From positions 19,092,671-19,156,670 of the forward strand of contig OZ023183.1 in NCBI GenBank assembly GCA_963995505.1: 64,000 nucleotides of DNA. Reading direction: 5' to 3'. The position numbers were made by a program, and so were the translations under genes. The stretch is from Hypericum androsaemum. Lineage: Eukaryota; Streptophyta; Magnoliopsida; Malpighiales; Hypericaceae. This document shows, in pieces, positions 11,619 through 21,702 of the stretch (positions within the stretch are counted from its first letter, which is position 1; each line of letters begins with the position of its first letter). The notes below the pieces were generated by a model. The model did no database searches. It saw nothing but the letters and a program-made list of their open reading frames with translations, and was not told where the DNA came from.

Positions 11619-11786
11619 AAAGCAATCGTAATTTGCTTGCTCACGATCACTTCTTCGACACATTGTCAAAGAAGTATGATCTAAATCCTGATTTTTTAAT
11701 ATAAGAATGAAGACTCTTAAACCTTTTAAATAGTGTAATGGTCTGACACACGGATCTGGATTTTTTTTGTTCTCTGATTATAAAAG
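11619..11786 (+). promoter_or_regulatory. Conserved upstream block and TATA box of P450 gene 2
   Basis: The block with GCAATCGTAATTTGCTTGCT is conserved with genes 1 and 3. TTATAAAAG lies at 11778-11786, about 40 bases before ATG 11824, and argues against the upstream in-frame ATG at 11767. Confidence 0.45.
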
Positions 11787-11823
11787 CCACGGGGATCCTC
11801 TTGTCACCCATCGCCTACTAGCC

Positions 11824-14800
11824 ATGGCCATTTTCATTTTAGCCATCCTGCTCTCCCTTCCCATAATTTGGTATTTCCTAAGGCCATCACGAAGAACAAC
11901 CAGCAAATCACCACCGCAGCCTTCGGGCTCCTGGCCTCTTATCGGGCACCTGCCGCTTCTCACCGGAGCAAAGCCGCCGCACTTAACCTTGGGGAACCTG
12001 GCCGACAAGTACGGCCCTATCTTCACCATCAAGCTAGGAGTACTCCAAACCCTAGTCATCAGCAACTCGGAGATGGCAAAAGAGTGCCTATCGACCAACG
12101 ACAAGGCCTTTGCGAGTCGACCCAAGTCTCTTACCAATGAGATCCTCGGCTACAACTACGCCATGGTAGGGTTTACCTCATACGGCCCTTATTGGAGGCA
12201 GATGAGAAAGCTCATCACCCTCGAGCTGCTCTCTAGTTACCGGCTCGAGAAGCTGAGGCACGTGAGGGAGACCGAGGTCGCCGATGCTATCCAGGCTTTG
12301 TATAATAAGTGGGTCAAAAATAAGGATCCTGTAAGCCACAAGCTACCTGTTGACCTGAAGGGGTTCTTCTACAATATAACCATGAACACCGTCTTCAAGA
12401 TTATTGTTGGGAAACGTTACACGGAGCACGAAGAAGAATCCGGCAAGGCGGAAGATGATCAGAGAGGCGGCTCCAGGTTAGTGGCGTACTTATTTTCACC
12501 AGGTTTTCATATCCAGAGTTTTTTTCCTGGTGGGGTCGAATTTTCTGACAAATCCCAGAATGGGTTCTCAGATAACATATACCATATTAAATATACCATA
12601 TGTTCATATTTTTTTATATAATATGTTAATATATAATAATATAAAAGTTATGTTAAATTATATTAACTTCATATTTTTTAAGGAAAATATTAACTTCATA
12701 TAGAATATATTATTCATTATAATAATAATATATGTTCAAATTCTGTAGCTAAGTAGAGAATTACTTGAATATATATTTGGTTATTTAGTTTTTTTGAGTG
12801 AAAGGTTGATTAGTTTTGTTAATATCATTGTATAAAAGTATAAATGCATTAGCGATTATGCATTTATAAATGAGAACAATGCTCCGTATTTTATATTATA
12901 TAATTTATTATAAAGTTCTTAACAATGATCTCTCGTAGCTCAGTCGGTTAGAGCAACTATTGAAGAAGTGAGAGATCATGAGTTCGAATCACAACAAGAG
13001 AACTATATTTTTATTTGATCTTTTTTCCCGGCTCCACTTTGACATCTCTCGGCTCACATCGGCTCAAAACTTTGTCATCTCTCGGCTCCAACTAAAACCG
13101 CACAAAATAGTGCATTTTTGGTCAAAACCCGCACTATTTTATGCGGTTTTTTTGCAAATAAAACTGCGATATTTTGTGCGGTTTTTAACCAACTCCAGAC
13201 AAGAAAAACTTTTTCTGACAACCCTATTCTGGGATTTGTCAAAAAATTTGACCCTCACGAGGAAAAAAACTCTCATATCTAACCCAAAATTTAAGATAAT
13301 AGATAGAATTTTTTTTAATATTTGTAAACAAGTTAACTACTTTTACAATTATAAAATAACAATGTGATAATTTAAATACGACCCTTCAAATAATATTAAG
13401 CGAGTCAAAGTTTGACCAAGTTCTAGTTTGGTTAGTGTGTAATGAAACATGAGTCGTGAGAGGATAACGATGGGCATAAGAACAGCCCGTCCGCTATGAT
13501 ATTATGTTGGAATCGTTATATCCCTATTTAAAATTTTAAGAGAATGTATGTAAATTCTTAATATTTATTTTTTCAGAAAAGTAAATTATTATACTAATAT
13601 TTACACCTTGTCAAGTTCACGAGATTGAACCTGGTTCTCTGTCAATTCCTACTCAAAATTATTACATTTATAAATTAGCTCATCATTCTTGCAACTAGAA
13701 ATATGATAATCTCAACAATTAGTGTATATATTTATCTGTATCAAATTAGTAATTGAATATAAAATATGTCCAAGAAATTTTAATATTTTTCCGTATATTT
13801 ATCTATCATTGCACGATATTTTTTAATTGAATTATAAAATACAGCTTATATTTAAAGACTTTTACAACATATCTAATGTCCAGAATAATTATATTTCTAT
13901 CATATGACTACATGCAAAAAAATTGTCAAAGAAGACAAAATTTTAACTAGTGCACCAATAACCCATATTTTTCTACTACACTAGATATAAATTCATTAAA
14001 TTTTATATACTCTCGCTAAAAAAGAACTTCTTGACTACGCAACTGTGCAAGGTCATGGAGAAATGCTCTTCAGAAGTTTGTGGAGTTGTCGGGGAAGATA
14101 TCGGTTTCGGATTCGCTTCCCTACTTGAGATTCTTGGATTTGGGTGGGACCGAGAGGGCGATGAAGAGGGTCATGGATGAGTTTGACCATGTTCTTCAAG
14201 GATGGCTAGATGAGCACAAAGAGAAAGGGAAAGGAAAATTGGCTTCCGATAGTACAAAAAAGCTTGGGGAAGTGGAGGACTTGGACTTTATGGATCTCTT
14301 GGTGTCTAATCTTGACGGTGACGTGCTACAATTCTCTAATCATAGTGCTGATACCATCAACAAAGCTACTTGTTTGGTATGTGTCACTCTTTTGACTTTT
14401 ATAATCGTATGGGTCCCGTGGATTCAGTTATGCTTCTGCTATTCAAACACTACTTGTGTGCAGGGTCTGGTCTTGGCAGCCTCGGACACGACAGCAGTTA
14501 CATTGACGTGGACGATATCTTTGCTCCTTAACAACCTGGATACCCTCAAGAAAGTACAAGAAGAGTTAGATCTCCGCGTCGATAGAAACAGGAAAGTGGA
14601 AGAATTCGACATCAAGAACTTGGAGTATCTTCAAGCAGTAGTGAAGGAGTTTTTCAGATTATATCCGGCCGTCCCTCTTTTAATACCACACGAATCCATG
14701 GAAGACTGTACTATCGGCGGCTACCATGTCCCAGCTAAGACACAGCTCTTTGTTAACGTGTCCAAGATCCACAAAGACACTGTTGTGTGGGAAAATCCTG

Positions 14801-15090
14801 ACGAGTTTCGACCTGAGAGATTCCTGACAACACACAAGCATGTTGATGTCAAGGGACAGAACTTCGAGCTCCTGCCATTTGGTTGTGGAAGAAGGACGTG
14901 CCCTGGAATTATGTTCGCCCTCCAGATTTTGTACCTAACGCTTGCCAATTTCCTGCACGGGTTTGAAATTGAGAGTCCCAATGGAATGGCCGTGGATATG
15001 ACGGAGAGTCCTGGATTGACCAACATGAAATCATCTCCACTAGATGTCCTCCTTAAACCGCGTCTTCCTGCCCACTTGTATAGGGCATAG
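11824..15090 (+). CDS. Cytochrome P450, CYP82 family (gene 2)
   Basis: Three exons, 11824-12476, 14052-14376 and 14464-15090, give 534 aa with no stop or frameshift. The anchor starts MAIFILAILLSLPIIWYF. The hinge, AASDTT, EFFR (ExxR kept), FRPERF and FGCGRRTCPG (haem cysteine kept) are all present. The first intron (12477-14051, GTTAGT to CAAG) splits an Arg codon before SWRNALQ, where gene 1 is continuous, and holds a 757-bp transposon. The second intron (14377-14463) matches the family position and is in frame without stops, so retained transcripts would still read through. It is closest to gene 3 at 35430. A CYP82 monooxygenase role is expected and the substrate is unknown. EFFR instead of ESFR and TCPG instead of MCPG are unusual but keep the invariant residues. 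Confidence 0.85.
12516..13272. mobile_element. Mutator-like MITE in intron 1 of P450 gene 2
   Basis: The ends begin GAGTTTTTTTCCT and finish AGGAAAAAAACTC, with about 55 bp of inverted similarity including TGACAAATCCCAGAAT. The flanks TCATATCCA (12507-12515) and TCATATCTA (13273-13281) are a 9-bp target duplication with one change, as in Mutator-like elements. Gene 3 has the uninterrupted site TTTTCATATCCAATCC at 36112. No transposase is present. Confidence 0.88.
12931..13001 (+). other. Degenerate tRNA-like sequence
   Basis: TAGCTCAGTCGG (12936-12947) fits the pol III A box, with a good D-stem (GCTC/GAGC). GAGTTCGAATC (12980-12990) fits the B box. The acceptor and anticodon stems pair poorly, so it is a tRNA pseudogene or SINE head rather than a functional tRNA. 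Confidence 0.4.
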
Positions 15091-15873
15091 TAGAATTTTC
15101 AATCGAAGCCAAATTTAGTGTAAGAGTGTCTCTTACGGTTTGGACAAAATTTCTATTATTAATAAAGCATATTTAACTACTCAAAAAAAAATATTAATCG
15201 TTATATGACTATTTGGGTGTTAAGATTTGTGTGAAATAATAAGATTCCATTGTGATGGTAGAAATAATATTTGGGTAGTTAAACTCATGTGAAGTAATAA
15301 AATTTTAGAGTTGTCCTGCCTGTGTTGCAATTGGACCCCAATTTGGTGACCTCGCTTGAGATTCTTGGGTTTCAAGATTTCAAGCGGTTTGGCCAATGAT
15401 TCTCGATTTAAGAATGTAATGTTACTAATTATATCAAGGTGTTTTTGGTCTTGGTAGATTTGATGTTACACTTATCATATTGTAACACTTTTAGCGTGTT
15501 TTCTCTTTGTGTGTTGTGGGCAAAACCATCCGATTTGGGTTGAAGGCTGTTAGATGGAGAGGGAACGTAGGTGGCTCTTTGTTTGCTAGTGGGGCAAGTG
15601 CTTTTATCATGATTTCAACAATGAATTTTCGTCAAATTCTGTGTTGCAGTTTGTGGCGGCAGGGTTAGTGCTTTTGCCACTAACTACAATCGTGATAACA
15701 TGGTTACACCAAGTGATATCAATTACAGATTTATAGAAATTGACTAAAAATAATGAGTTTGGATTCATAGAACCATTAACGTAAATAAGTTACATTTAAT
15801 CATTAATTCAGTGAAAAAATCGGGCCTTTTATTATGTCCTTACTAGCTGGGCTTCTTATCTGTCTCCCTGCAG
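15091..15873. other. Intergenic, then intron relic of a P450 pseudogene
   Basis: Bases 15640-15873 resemble 27500-27800 (ATGGTTACACCAA and GTCCTTACTAGCTGGG in both). In both places the sequence lies at the P450 intron position, so it is a surviving intron leading to the AG at 15873 (CCTGCAG). Confidence 0.55.
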
Positions 15874-16320
15874 GCCCTTATATCGGCGGCTTCGGACACA
15901 ACATCAGTAACTTTGACGTGGGTCCTCTCCTTGATGGTCAACCATCCGGACGTCCTGAATTAGGCCCAACAAGAGATTGACACCCACGTCAGGAATGAAA
16001 GGCGAGTACAAGAGTCAGACGTGAAGGATCTGGTCTACCTCAATGCCGTCGTCAAGGAAACGCTACGTGTGTACCCGGCCGGACCGCTCTCGGTCCCACA
16101 CGAGTCAATGGAAGACTGTACTGTCACGTCCCGGCCGGGACGAAGCTCCTTACCAACCTGTGGAAGATTCACAGGGACCTGCAGGTCTGGTCGGATCCTA
16201 ACCTGTTCGAAATTAAAAAATTCCTCACGTCTCACGAGGACTTGGACTTGAAGGGACAGAGCTTCGAGTTCATGCCGTTTGGGAGTGGGAGGAGGATGTG
16301 CCCTGGGGTTAATTTCGCCC

Positions 16321-16536
16321 TGTTGGGTATGGAGACTTCGTACTATACGGAGTTACTGTTCACGTGTTGAATATACGGAGTTACTGTTCACATGTTGACT
16401 CGGCACTATTCATCCGGGGCCAGAAATGTGATCTCTGGTGGACGATTTTGCCCCTGCCGACACCAAATAGTCCTAGGCTGTGGGCACTATAAATACCCAC
16501 CTCTCAGTCACTATTTATGCATCTTCTTCCTTGTAT

Positions 16537-16567
<31 letters not shown>

Positions 16568-16804
16568 GAAGAGGAGAGAGAGAAACACCATTGTTGAGCG
16601 AGTGAAGCTCTAGAGTGTAGATCGAGCTTGATATAGTGAAATCTCCTGGCTTGGTACGCCCCCGGACGTAGATCGGTAAGATCGAACCGGGTGACCAAAT
16701 TCTGTGTCTTATTCTTGTGTGCGTGAGTTTCCTTTGTGTTTTGTCATCGATCTCTAGCTCCGGTGTTGTTCGTGTGGTGTTTGGGGCCCTCGTGTTTCCC
16801 AACA
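16321..16804 (+). repeat. 5' LTR
   Basis: 484 bp. ACTATAAATACCCACC near 16488 is the likely TATA region, and a GA microsatellite follows at 16538-16566. Confidence 0.95.
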
Positions 16805-16834
16805 ATTGGTATCAGAGCCCGGGTTTAGGGCGCG

Positions 16835-17554
16835 GTGGGAGCAATCACGATGGGTGATGTGAGATCGCCCGTGGAGAAGTTCGATGGCGTCGACTATGGC
16901 TTCTGGAAGATGCAAGTAGAGGACTACTTGTATGGCAAAGATTTGCACTTGCCGCTTGATGGAAAGAAGCTTGAGGACATGAAGGAAGAGGAGTGGAAGC
17001 TCCTAGATCGGAAAGCGATGAGCGTGGTGCGCTTGTCTTTGTCTAGGAACGTGGCCTTGCACACAGTAAAGTCAAAGACCACGAAGGAGATGTTGGAGAC
17101 GTTGTCCGAGATGTACGAGAAGCCATCGGCGGCCAACAAGGTTCACTTGATGAGGAAGTTGTTCAACCTTCGGATGGCGGAGGGTACGATGGTGACCAAG
17201 CATCTTCACGAGTTCAATGCAACGATAGCCCAATTGAGCTTGGTTAAGATCGACTTTGATGATGAGGTACAAGCCCTAATTTTACTAAGTTCTTTACCCG
17301 ATAGTTGGAATGGCACGGTCACGGCAGTGAGTGCCTCGGCGGGGAAAGTAACGCTCAAGCTAGATGAGGTGAGAGATTTGATTATGAGTGAGGAAATTCG
17401 TAGAAAGGAATCTGGAGTAGCCTCGAGTTCAGCTTTGAGTATGGGTAACAGGGGAAGGTCAGAGTACAAGTCGAAGGAGAAGAAGGACCGGGGTAGGTCA
17501 AGATCTAAATCGAAGGGTGGTCCGAAGAAGGACAAGAGCTCGGTGCAATGTTGA
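16835..17554 (+). CDS. Copia GAG, truncated by a stop in the zinc knuckle
   Basis: 239 codons starting MGAITMGDVRSPVEKFDG. This capsid-like GAG region binds element RNA and forms the particle. The C-terminus is Lys/Arg/Ser-rich (KSKGGPKKDKSS). The CX2CX4HX4C zinc knuckle begins at QC, but a TGA occupies the second position (17552-17554), after which NCEQYGHFKDQC continues in the same frame. Copia elements normally encode one continuous polyprotein, so this stop would cut off pol unless read through. Confidence 0.9.
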   Translation: MGAITMGDVRSPVEKFDGVDYGFWKMQVEDYLYGKDLHLPLDGKKLEDMKEEEWKLLDRKAMSVVRLSLSRNVALHTVKSKTTKEMLETLSEMYEKPSAANKVHLMRKLFNLRMAEGTMVTKHLHEFNATIAQLSLVKIDFDDEVQALILLSSLPDSWNGTVTAVSASAGKVTLKLDEVRDLIMSEEIRRKESGVASSSALSMGNRGRSEYKSKEKKDRGRSRSKSKGGPKKDKSSVQC

Positions 17555-19867
17555 AATTGTGAACAATATGGTCATTTCAAAGATCAATGCACGGCACCAA
17601 AGAAGGAAAAATCTGCAAATGCAACAACGGAAGATCACGGGGATGCGTTGATCTTGAGTGTGAGCAGTCCATTAGAGGTGTGGGTATTGGATTCGGGAGC
17701 ATCATTTCATTCTTGTAGTGATGCAGGGATGATGGAGAAGTATGTCCTATGTGATTATGGCAAAGTCTATCTAGCGAATGATGACCCTTTGAAAATTGTG
17801 GGCATGGGAGATGTTCGGATCAATACTCCTAATGGATCTTTGCTGTTGTTGAAAGGGGTGAGGCATATTCCTGGGTTGAAGAGGAATTTGCTATCCGTGG
17901 GGCAACTAGATGATGAAGGTTACACAGTGACCTTTGGTTGCAAGACATGGAAAATTACCAAAGGAGCTAGGGTGGTGGCTCGAGGTTTGAAGGAGGGTAC
18001 TTTGTATATGACGAAAAACACCAATGAGAGCATTAATGTTGCAGGTGCAACGGATGATGCAGATTTGTGGCATAGTCGCCTTGGCCACATGAGTGAGAAG
18101 GGAATGAGGGTGCTATGCTCGAAGGGGAAGCTACCAGGCCTCAAGACAGTGGAAGTGGAACTCTGTGAGGATTGTGTTTTTGGGAAGCAGAAGAGAGTGA
18201 GTTTTTCGAGAGCTGACAGATCTCCAAAGGAGCAGAAGCTTGAGTTGGTCCACAGTGATTTGTGGGGACCAGCACCAGTGGCATCCTTGGGTGGTTCGTT
18301 GTATTACATGACCTTTATTGATGATTCTACGAGGAAGCTGTGGGTGTACTTCTTGAAACATAATTCTGAAGCCTTCGATGCCTTCAAGAAGTGGAGAGCC
18401 CTTGTGGAAAATGAGACAGGTCTCAATGTGAAGTGTTTGAGATCTGACAATGGCGGAGAGTACGAGCTCCAAGAGTTTAAGGATTATTGTGCAGCAAATG
18501 GGATTCGCATGGAGAAGACAGTAGCTGGAACCCCCCAGCAAAATGGCATCGCAGAGAGGATGAACAGAATAATCAATGAGAGAGCTAGGGCCATGAGACT
18601 GAAGTGTGGCCTACCAAAGATGTTTTGGGCGGATGCAGTGAACACCGCGGCTTTCTTGATCAATAGAGGACCATCAACTCCTTTGGATAATGGGATACTA
18701 GAGGAGGCTTGGAGTGGGAAGGAGGTTGATCTTTCTTACCTTCGAGTATTTGGTTGTGTGTCATATGTTCATATTGATGCAGGTGATAGGAGCAAACTGG
18801 ATGCTAAGTCCAAAAAGTGCACATTCATTGGATATGGTGGAGATAATTTTGGTTTCAGGTTTTGGGATGAGAAGAACCGCAAGGTTATTAGAAGCCGAGA
18901 TGTCATATTCAATGAGAAGGTTTTGTACAAGGACAGGGGGAGTGTATCCGACGAGGTGGGTTCTAGCAGTGAGATGATCGAGTTAGACATCTCGAACTCA
19001 AGTGGGAGCAAAAGGGCACAAGATGGCCAGGTGGCCGAGGAGGAAGCGGAACCAAGTTCTCCACCACCATTGGTTCCGGTAAGGAGGTCCACAAGACAAC
19101 GTGGGTCTCCAGATAGGTATTCGCCAGCTAATTTCTATCTCCTGTTAACTGATGGAGGAGAACCAGAAGATTTTGCAGAGGTTCAGAAGAGTGGACAAGT
19201 GGACAGGTGGAAGCTTGCAATGGATGACGAGATGAAGTCATTGAGGAGTAACATGACTTGGAAACTAGTTCAACTCCCTAAAGGCAAGAAGACACTGCAA
19301 AATAAGTGGGTATATAGAGTTAAGCAAGAAGCGGAAGGCACCGAGCGTTACAAGGCAAGACTGGTTGTTAAGGGATTTCAGCAGAAATATGGTATAGATT
19401 TTACTGATGTTTTCACTCCTGTTGTGAAGCTGACCACTATTCGTATGGTGTTGAGTATGGTAGCTTCAGAGAATCTGATGTTGGAGCAGATGGATGTGAA
19501 GACAGCATTTCTCCATGGTGATCTAGAGGAAGAGATCTACATGGTACAACCAGAGGGATACTTGTCAGATGGTAAAAGTGAGCTTGTGTGCAGGTTGAGG
19601 AAGAGCTTGTATGGCTTGAAGCAAGCTCCAAGGCAGTGGTACAAGAAGTTTGATGGGTTTATGCATGAGATTGAGTTCGTCCGCTGTGAGGCGGATCATT
19701 GCTGCTATTTCAAGAGATTTGACAATAGTTATATCATCCTTCTGCTTTATGTTGATGACATGTTGATAGCAGGCGCCAGTGCTCGGGAGGTGAGCAAGGT
19801 GAAGAAGCAATTGTCTGAGAGGTTTGCCATGAGGACTTGGGAGAGGCTTAGCAAATCCTTGGGATGA
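17555..19867 (+). CDS. Copia pol part 1: protease, integrase, N-terminal RT
   Basis: This is the same frame as GAG, downstream of its stop; the first internal ATG is 17648. The protease active site VLDSGA is near 17690. The integrase zinc site (HSRLGHM with CEDCVFGK) follows, then the catalytic acids in LVHSDLWG, CLRSDNGGEY and NGIAERMNR. RT includes FLHGDLEEEIYM and the YVDDML catalytic pair near 19750. The frame is lost by a missing base near 19834 and ends at TGA 19865-19867. A separate TAG at 19849-19851 lies in the downstream frame. Confidence 0.92.
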   Translation, partial: NCEQYGHFKDQCTAPKKEKSANATTEDHGDALILSVSSPLEVWVLDSGASFHSCSDAGMMEKYVLCDYGKVYLANDDPLKIVGMGDVRINTPNGSLLLLKGVRHIPGLKRNLLSVGQLDDEGYTVTFGCKTWKITKGARVVARGLKEGTLYMTKNTNESINVAGATDDADLWHSRLGHMSEKGMRVLCSKGKLPGLKTVEVELCEDCVFGKQKRVSFSRADRSPKEQKLELVHSDLWGPAPVASLGGSLYYMTFIDDSTRKLWVYFLKHNSEAFDAFKKWRALVENETGLNVKCLRSDNGGEYELQEFKDYCAANGIRMEKTVAGTPQQNGIAERMNRIINERARAMRLKCGLPKMFWADAVNTAAFLINRGPSTPLDNGILEEAWSGKEVDLSYLRVFGCVSYVHIDAGDRSKLDAKSKKCTFIGYGGDNFGFRFWDEKNRKVIRSRDVIFNEKVLYKDRGSVSDEVGSSSEMIELDISNSSGSKRAQDGQVAEEEAEPSSPPPLVPVRRSTRQRGSPDRYSPANFYLLLTDGGEPEDFAEVQKSGQVDRWKLAMDDEMKSLRSNMTWKLVQLPKGKKTLQNKWVYRVKQEAEGTERYKARLVVKGFQQKYGIDFTDVFTPVVKLTTIRMVLSMVASENLMLEQMDVKTAFLHGDLEEEIYMVQPEGYLSDGKSELVCRLRKSLYGLKQAPRQWYKKFDGFMHEIEFVRCEADHCCYFKRFDNSYIILLLYVDDMLIAGASAREVSKVKKQLSERFAMRTWERLSKSLG

Positions 19868-20712
19868 GGATTGAGAGGAATAAGGCTGATGGGAAGCTGT
19901 TTCTCTCACAGGCTGAGTACATTGAGAAGGTGTTGAAGAGGTTCAACATGCAAAAGACCAACCCCAAGTTGACTCCTTTAGGTGGGCACTTTAAGTTGTC
20001 CAAGAAGGATTCGCCTAAGAGTAAGACAGAGAAGGCTCAAATGGAGAAGACTCCTTATGCATCGGCAGTCGGAAGCTTGATGTATGCTATGATTTGCACA
20101 AGGCCAGACATAGCACATGCGGTGGGAGTAGTGAGCAGATTCATGAGCAATCCAGGTGAGCAGCATTGGATCGCAGTGAAGTGGATCCTTGGTTACTTGA
20201 GAGGAACTACTAAGAAGGCCCTGTGCTTAGAGGGCAAAGATGTGAAGCTGACAGGCTATTGTGATGCAGACTTGGGGTCCAATGATCATGATGGCAAGAG
20301 GAGCACAAGTGGTTATGTGTTCACACTGGGAGGGACAGCGATATCTTGGGCTTCCAGGTTGCAAAAGGTTGTGGCTTTGTCAACCGCAGAAAGTGAGTAT
20401 GTGGCTGTGACAGAAGCAAGCAAAGAGATGGTATGGTTGCAAAACTTCTTGGAAGAATTGGGCAAAGAGCAAAGTGAAAGTGTGCTCCACAGTGACAGCC
20501 AAAGTGCGATACACTTGGCTAAGAACCCCGCATTCCACTCAAGGACAAAGCACATTGAGTTGAAGTATCACTACATACGAAGTCTATTGGAGAGGAAGAT
20601 CTTACAACTTGAAAAGATTGACGGGAAAGTGAATCCTGCTGATATGTTGACCAAGGTGATTACCTTAGAGAAGCTGAAGCTCAACATGGCTTCAGCGGGT
20701 CTAGTAAACTAG
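19864..20712 (+). CDS. Copia pol part 2: RT C-terminus and RNase H
   Basis: 282 aa in another frame, continuing directly from the frameshift. RNase H motifs are YCDADLGSNDHDGKRSTSGY, ALSTAESEYVA and HSDSQSAIHLAKNP. It ends with the usual KHIELKYHYIRSLLE and DMLTK segments. It cannot be translated as part of the polyprotein without a frame change. Confidence 0.92.
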   Translation: MRIERNKADGKLFLSQAEYIEKVLKRFNMQKTNPKLTPLGGHFKLSKKDSPKSKTEKAQMEKTPYASAVGSLMYAMICTRPDIAHAVGVVSRFMSNPGEQHWIAVKWILGYLRGTTKKALCLEGKDVKLTGYCDADLGSNDHDGKRSTSGYVFTLGGTAISWASRLQKVVALSTAESEYVAVTEASKEMVWLQNFLEELGKEQSESVLHSDSQSAIHLAKNPAFHSRTKHIELKYHYIRSLLERKILQLEKIDGKVNPADMLTKVITLEKLKLNMASAGLVN

Positions 20713-20804
20713 AGAAGAGACCCGGCGTACCAAGAAGTGAAGAGGAGAAGGAGGTCATCAAGTGAATGGTGACAAGTGTTGAGGTCAGTCTCCAGGTGGG
20801 AGAT

Positions 20805-21282
20805 TGTTGGGTATGGAGACTTCGTACTATACGGAGTTACTGTTCACGTGTTGAATATACGGAGTTACTGTTCACATGTTGACTCGGCACTATTCATCCG
20901 GGGCCAGAAATGTGATCTCTGGTGGACGATTTTGCCCCTGCCGACACCAAATAGTCCTAGGCTGTGGGCACTATAAATACCCACCTCTCAGTCACTATTT
21001 ATGCATCTTCTTCCTTGTGTAGAGAGAGAGAGAGAGACAGAGAGAGAAGAGGAGAGAGAGAAACACCATTGTTGAGCGAGTGAAGCTCTAGAGTGTAGAT
21101 CGAGCTTGATATAGTGAAATCTCCTGGCTTGGTACGCCCCCGGACGTAGATCGGTAAGATCGAACCGGGTGACCAAATTCTGTGTCTTATTCTTGTGTGC
21201 GTGAGTTTCCTTTGTATTTTGTCATCGATCTCTAGCTCCGGTGTTGTTCGTGTGGTGTTTGGGGCCCTCTTATTTCCCAACA
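20805..21282 (+). repeat. 3' LTR
   Basis: 478 bp, nearly identical to the 5' LTR. It is followed by the CGCCC duplication and the resumed P450 reading frame. Confidence 0.95.
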
Positions 21283-21467
21283 CGCCCTCCAAGTTCTGCA
21301 CTCGACTTTGGCCACTTTGTTTCATGGATTTGACTTTGAAATGGCATCGGGTGGGCTTGTTGATATGACGGAAACCATTGGATTGACTAATATCAAAGCA
21401 ACTCCGCTCGACCGACGTCTTAATTGTGCCACGCCTACGGCCTACCGTCTCATTTATATGAATAGTT

Positions 21468-21702
21468 GGTAAAATCTTTTAGTTGTGAACCATCGAACTC
21501 TTGTTAAATATAACTCTTCAATTTTGTCGTTTGAACTCAACACCTCGTCTCGTTAAAATAATCTCCATTTATATAATAAGACATGTTATCTCAAATCATT
21601 CACTTGTGCAATTGTCGTCCTAGCCCATCTTCTGGTAAACAACTGAACGGGCCGATACCTTAATACAAGATTAGCATGGGCCTTACATCCTCCAATTGAT
21701 GG
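21468..21702. repeat. Flank repeat (copy interrupted by a TIR element)
   Basis: From about 21640 the sequence (GGGCCGATACCTTAATACAA) matches 29006 onward. The match resumes at 24293 after the inserted element. Confidence 0.6.

Larger units (their letters stand above)
16321..21282 (+). mobile_element. Complete Copia LTR retrotransposon, young but disabled
   Basis: Two LTRs, 16321-16804 and 20805-21282, both start TGTTGGGTATGG and end TTTCCCAACA. They differ by a few bases and a 6-bp GA-repeat length change. The 5-bp target duplication CGCCC is perfect (16316-16320 and 21283-21287). PBS TGGTATCAGAGC (tRNA-iMet type) is at 16807-16818 and a purine-rich tract (AGGTGGGAGA) precedes the right LTR. 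The domain order GAG, protease, integrase, RT, RNase H is Copia. The VALSTAESEYVA RNase H motif suggests the Tnt1/Tork side of the family. Three coding lesions make it non-autonomous. Confidence 0.96.
15874..21467 (+). pseudogene. CYP82-like exon 2 relic, split by a Copia insertion
   Basis: Bases 15874-16320 encode ALISAASDTTSVTLTW, the K-helix ETLR, and the haem loop FGSGRRMCPG followed by NFAL. Bases 21283-21467 continue with LQVLHSTLATLFHGFDFE and the family C-terminus DMTETIGLTNIKATPLD. Lesions are a TAG shortly after PDVLN, a deletion with frameshift near 16127 (after EDCTVT), a one-base insertion near the C-terminus, and a 4962-bp Copia element at 16321. No exon 1 is adjacent; 15091-15640 is unrelated. 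It belongs with the exon-1 relic at 26548 rather than genes 1-3, judging from the shared intron. Confidence 0.9.

Noticed and set aside
11767..11823. Upstream in-frame ATG of P450 gene 2
   Set aside because: It lies before or within the TATA-like TTATAAAAG. The sister gene 3 has no such ATG, and ATG 11824 has a better context.
12931..13001. Functional tRNA gene
   Set aside because: The A and B boxes fit, but the acceptor and anticodon stems do not pair well and there is no clear anticodon loop.
12978..13367. 129-codon plus-strand ORF
   Set aside because: It crosses the right TIR of the intronic MITE and the tRNA-like element, so it is not a gene.
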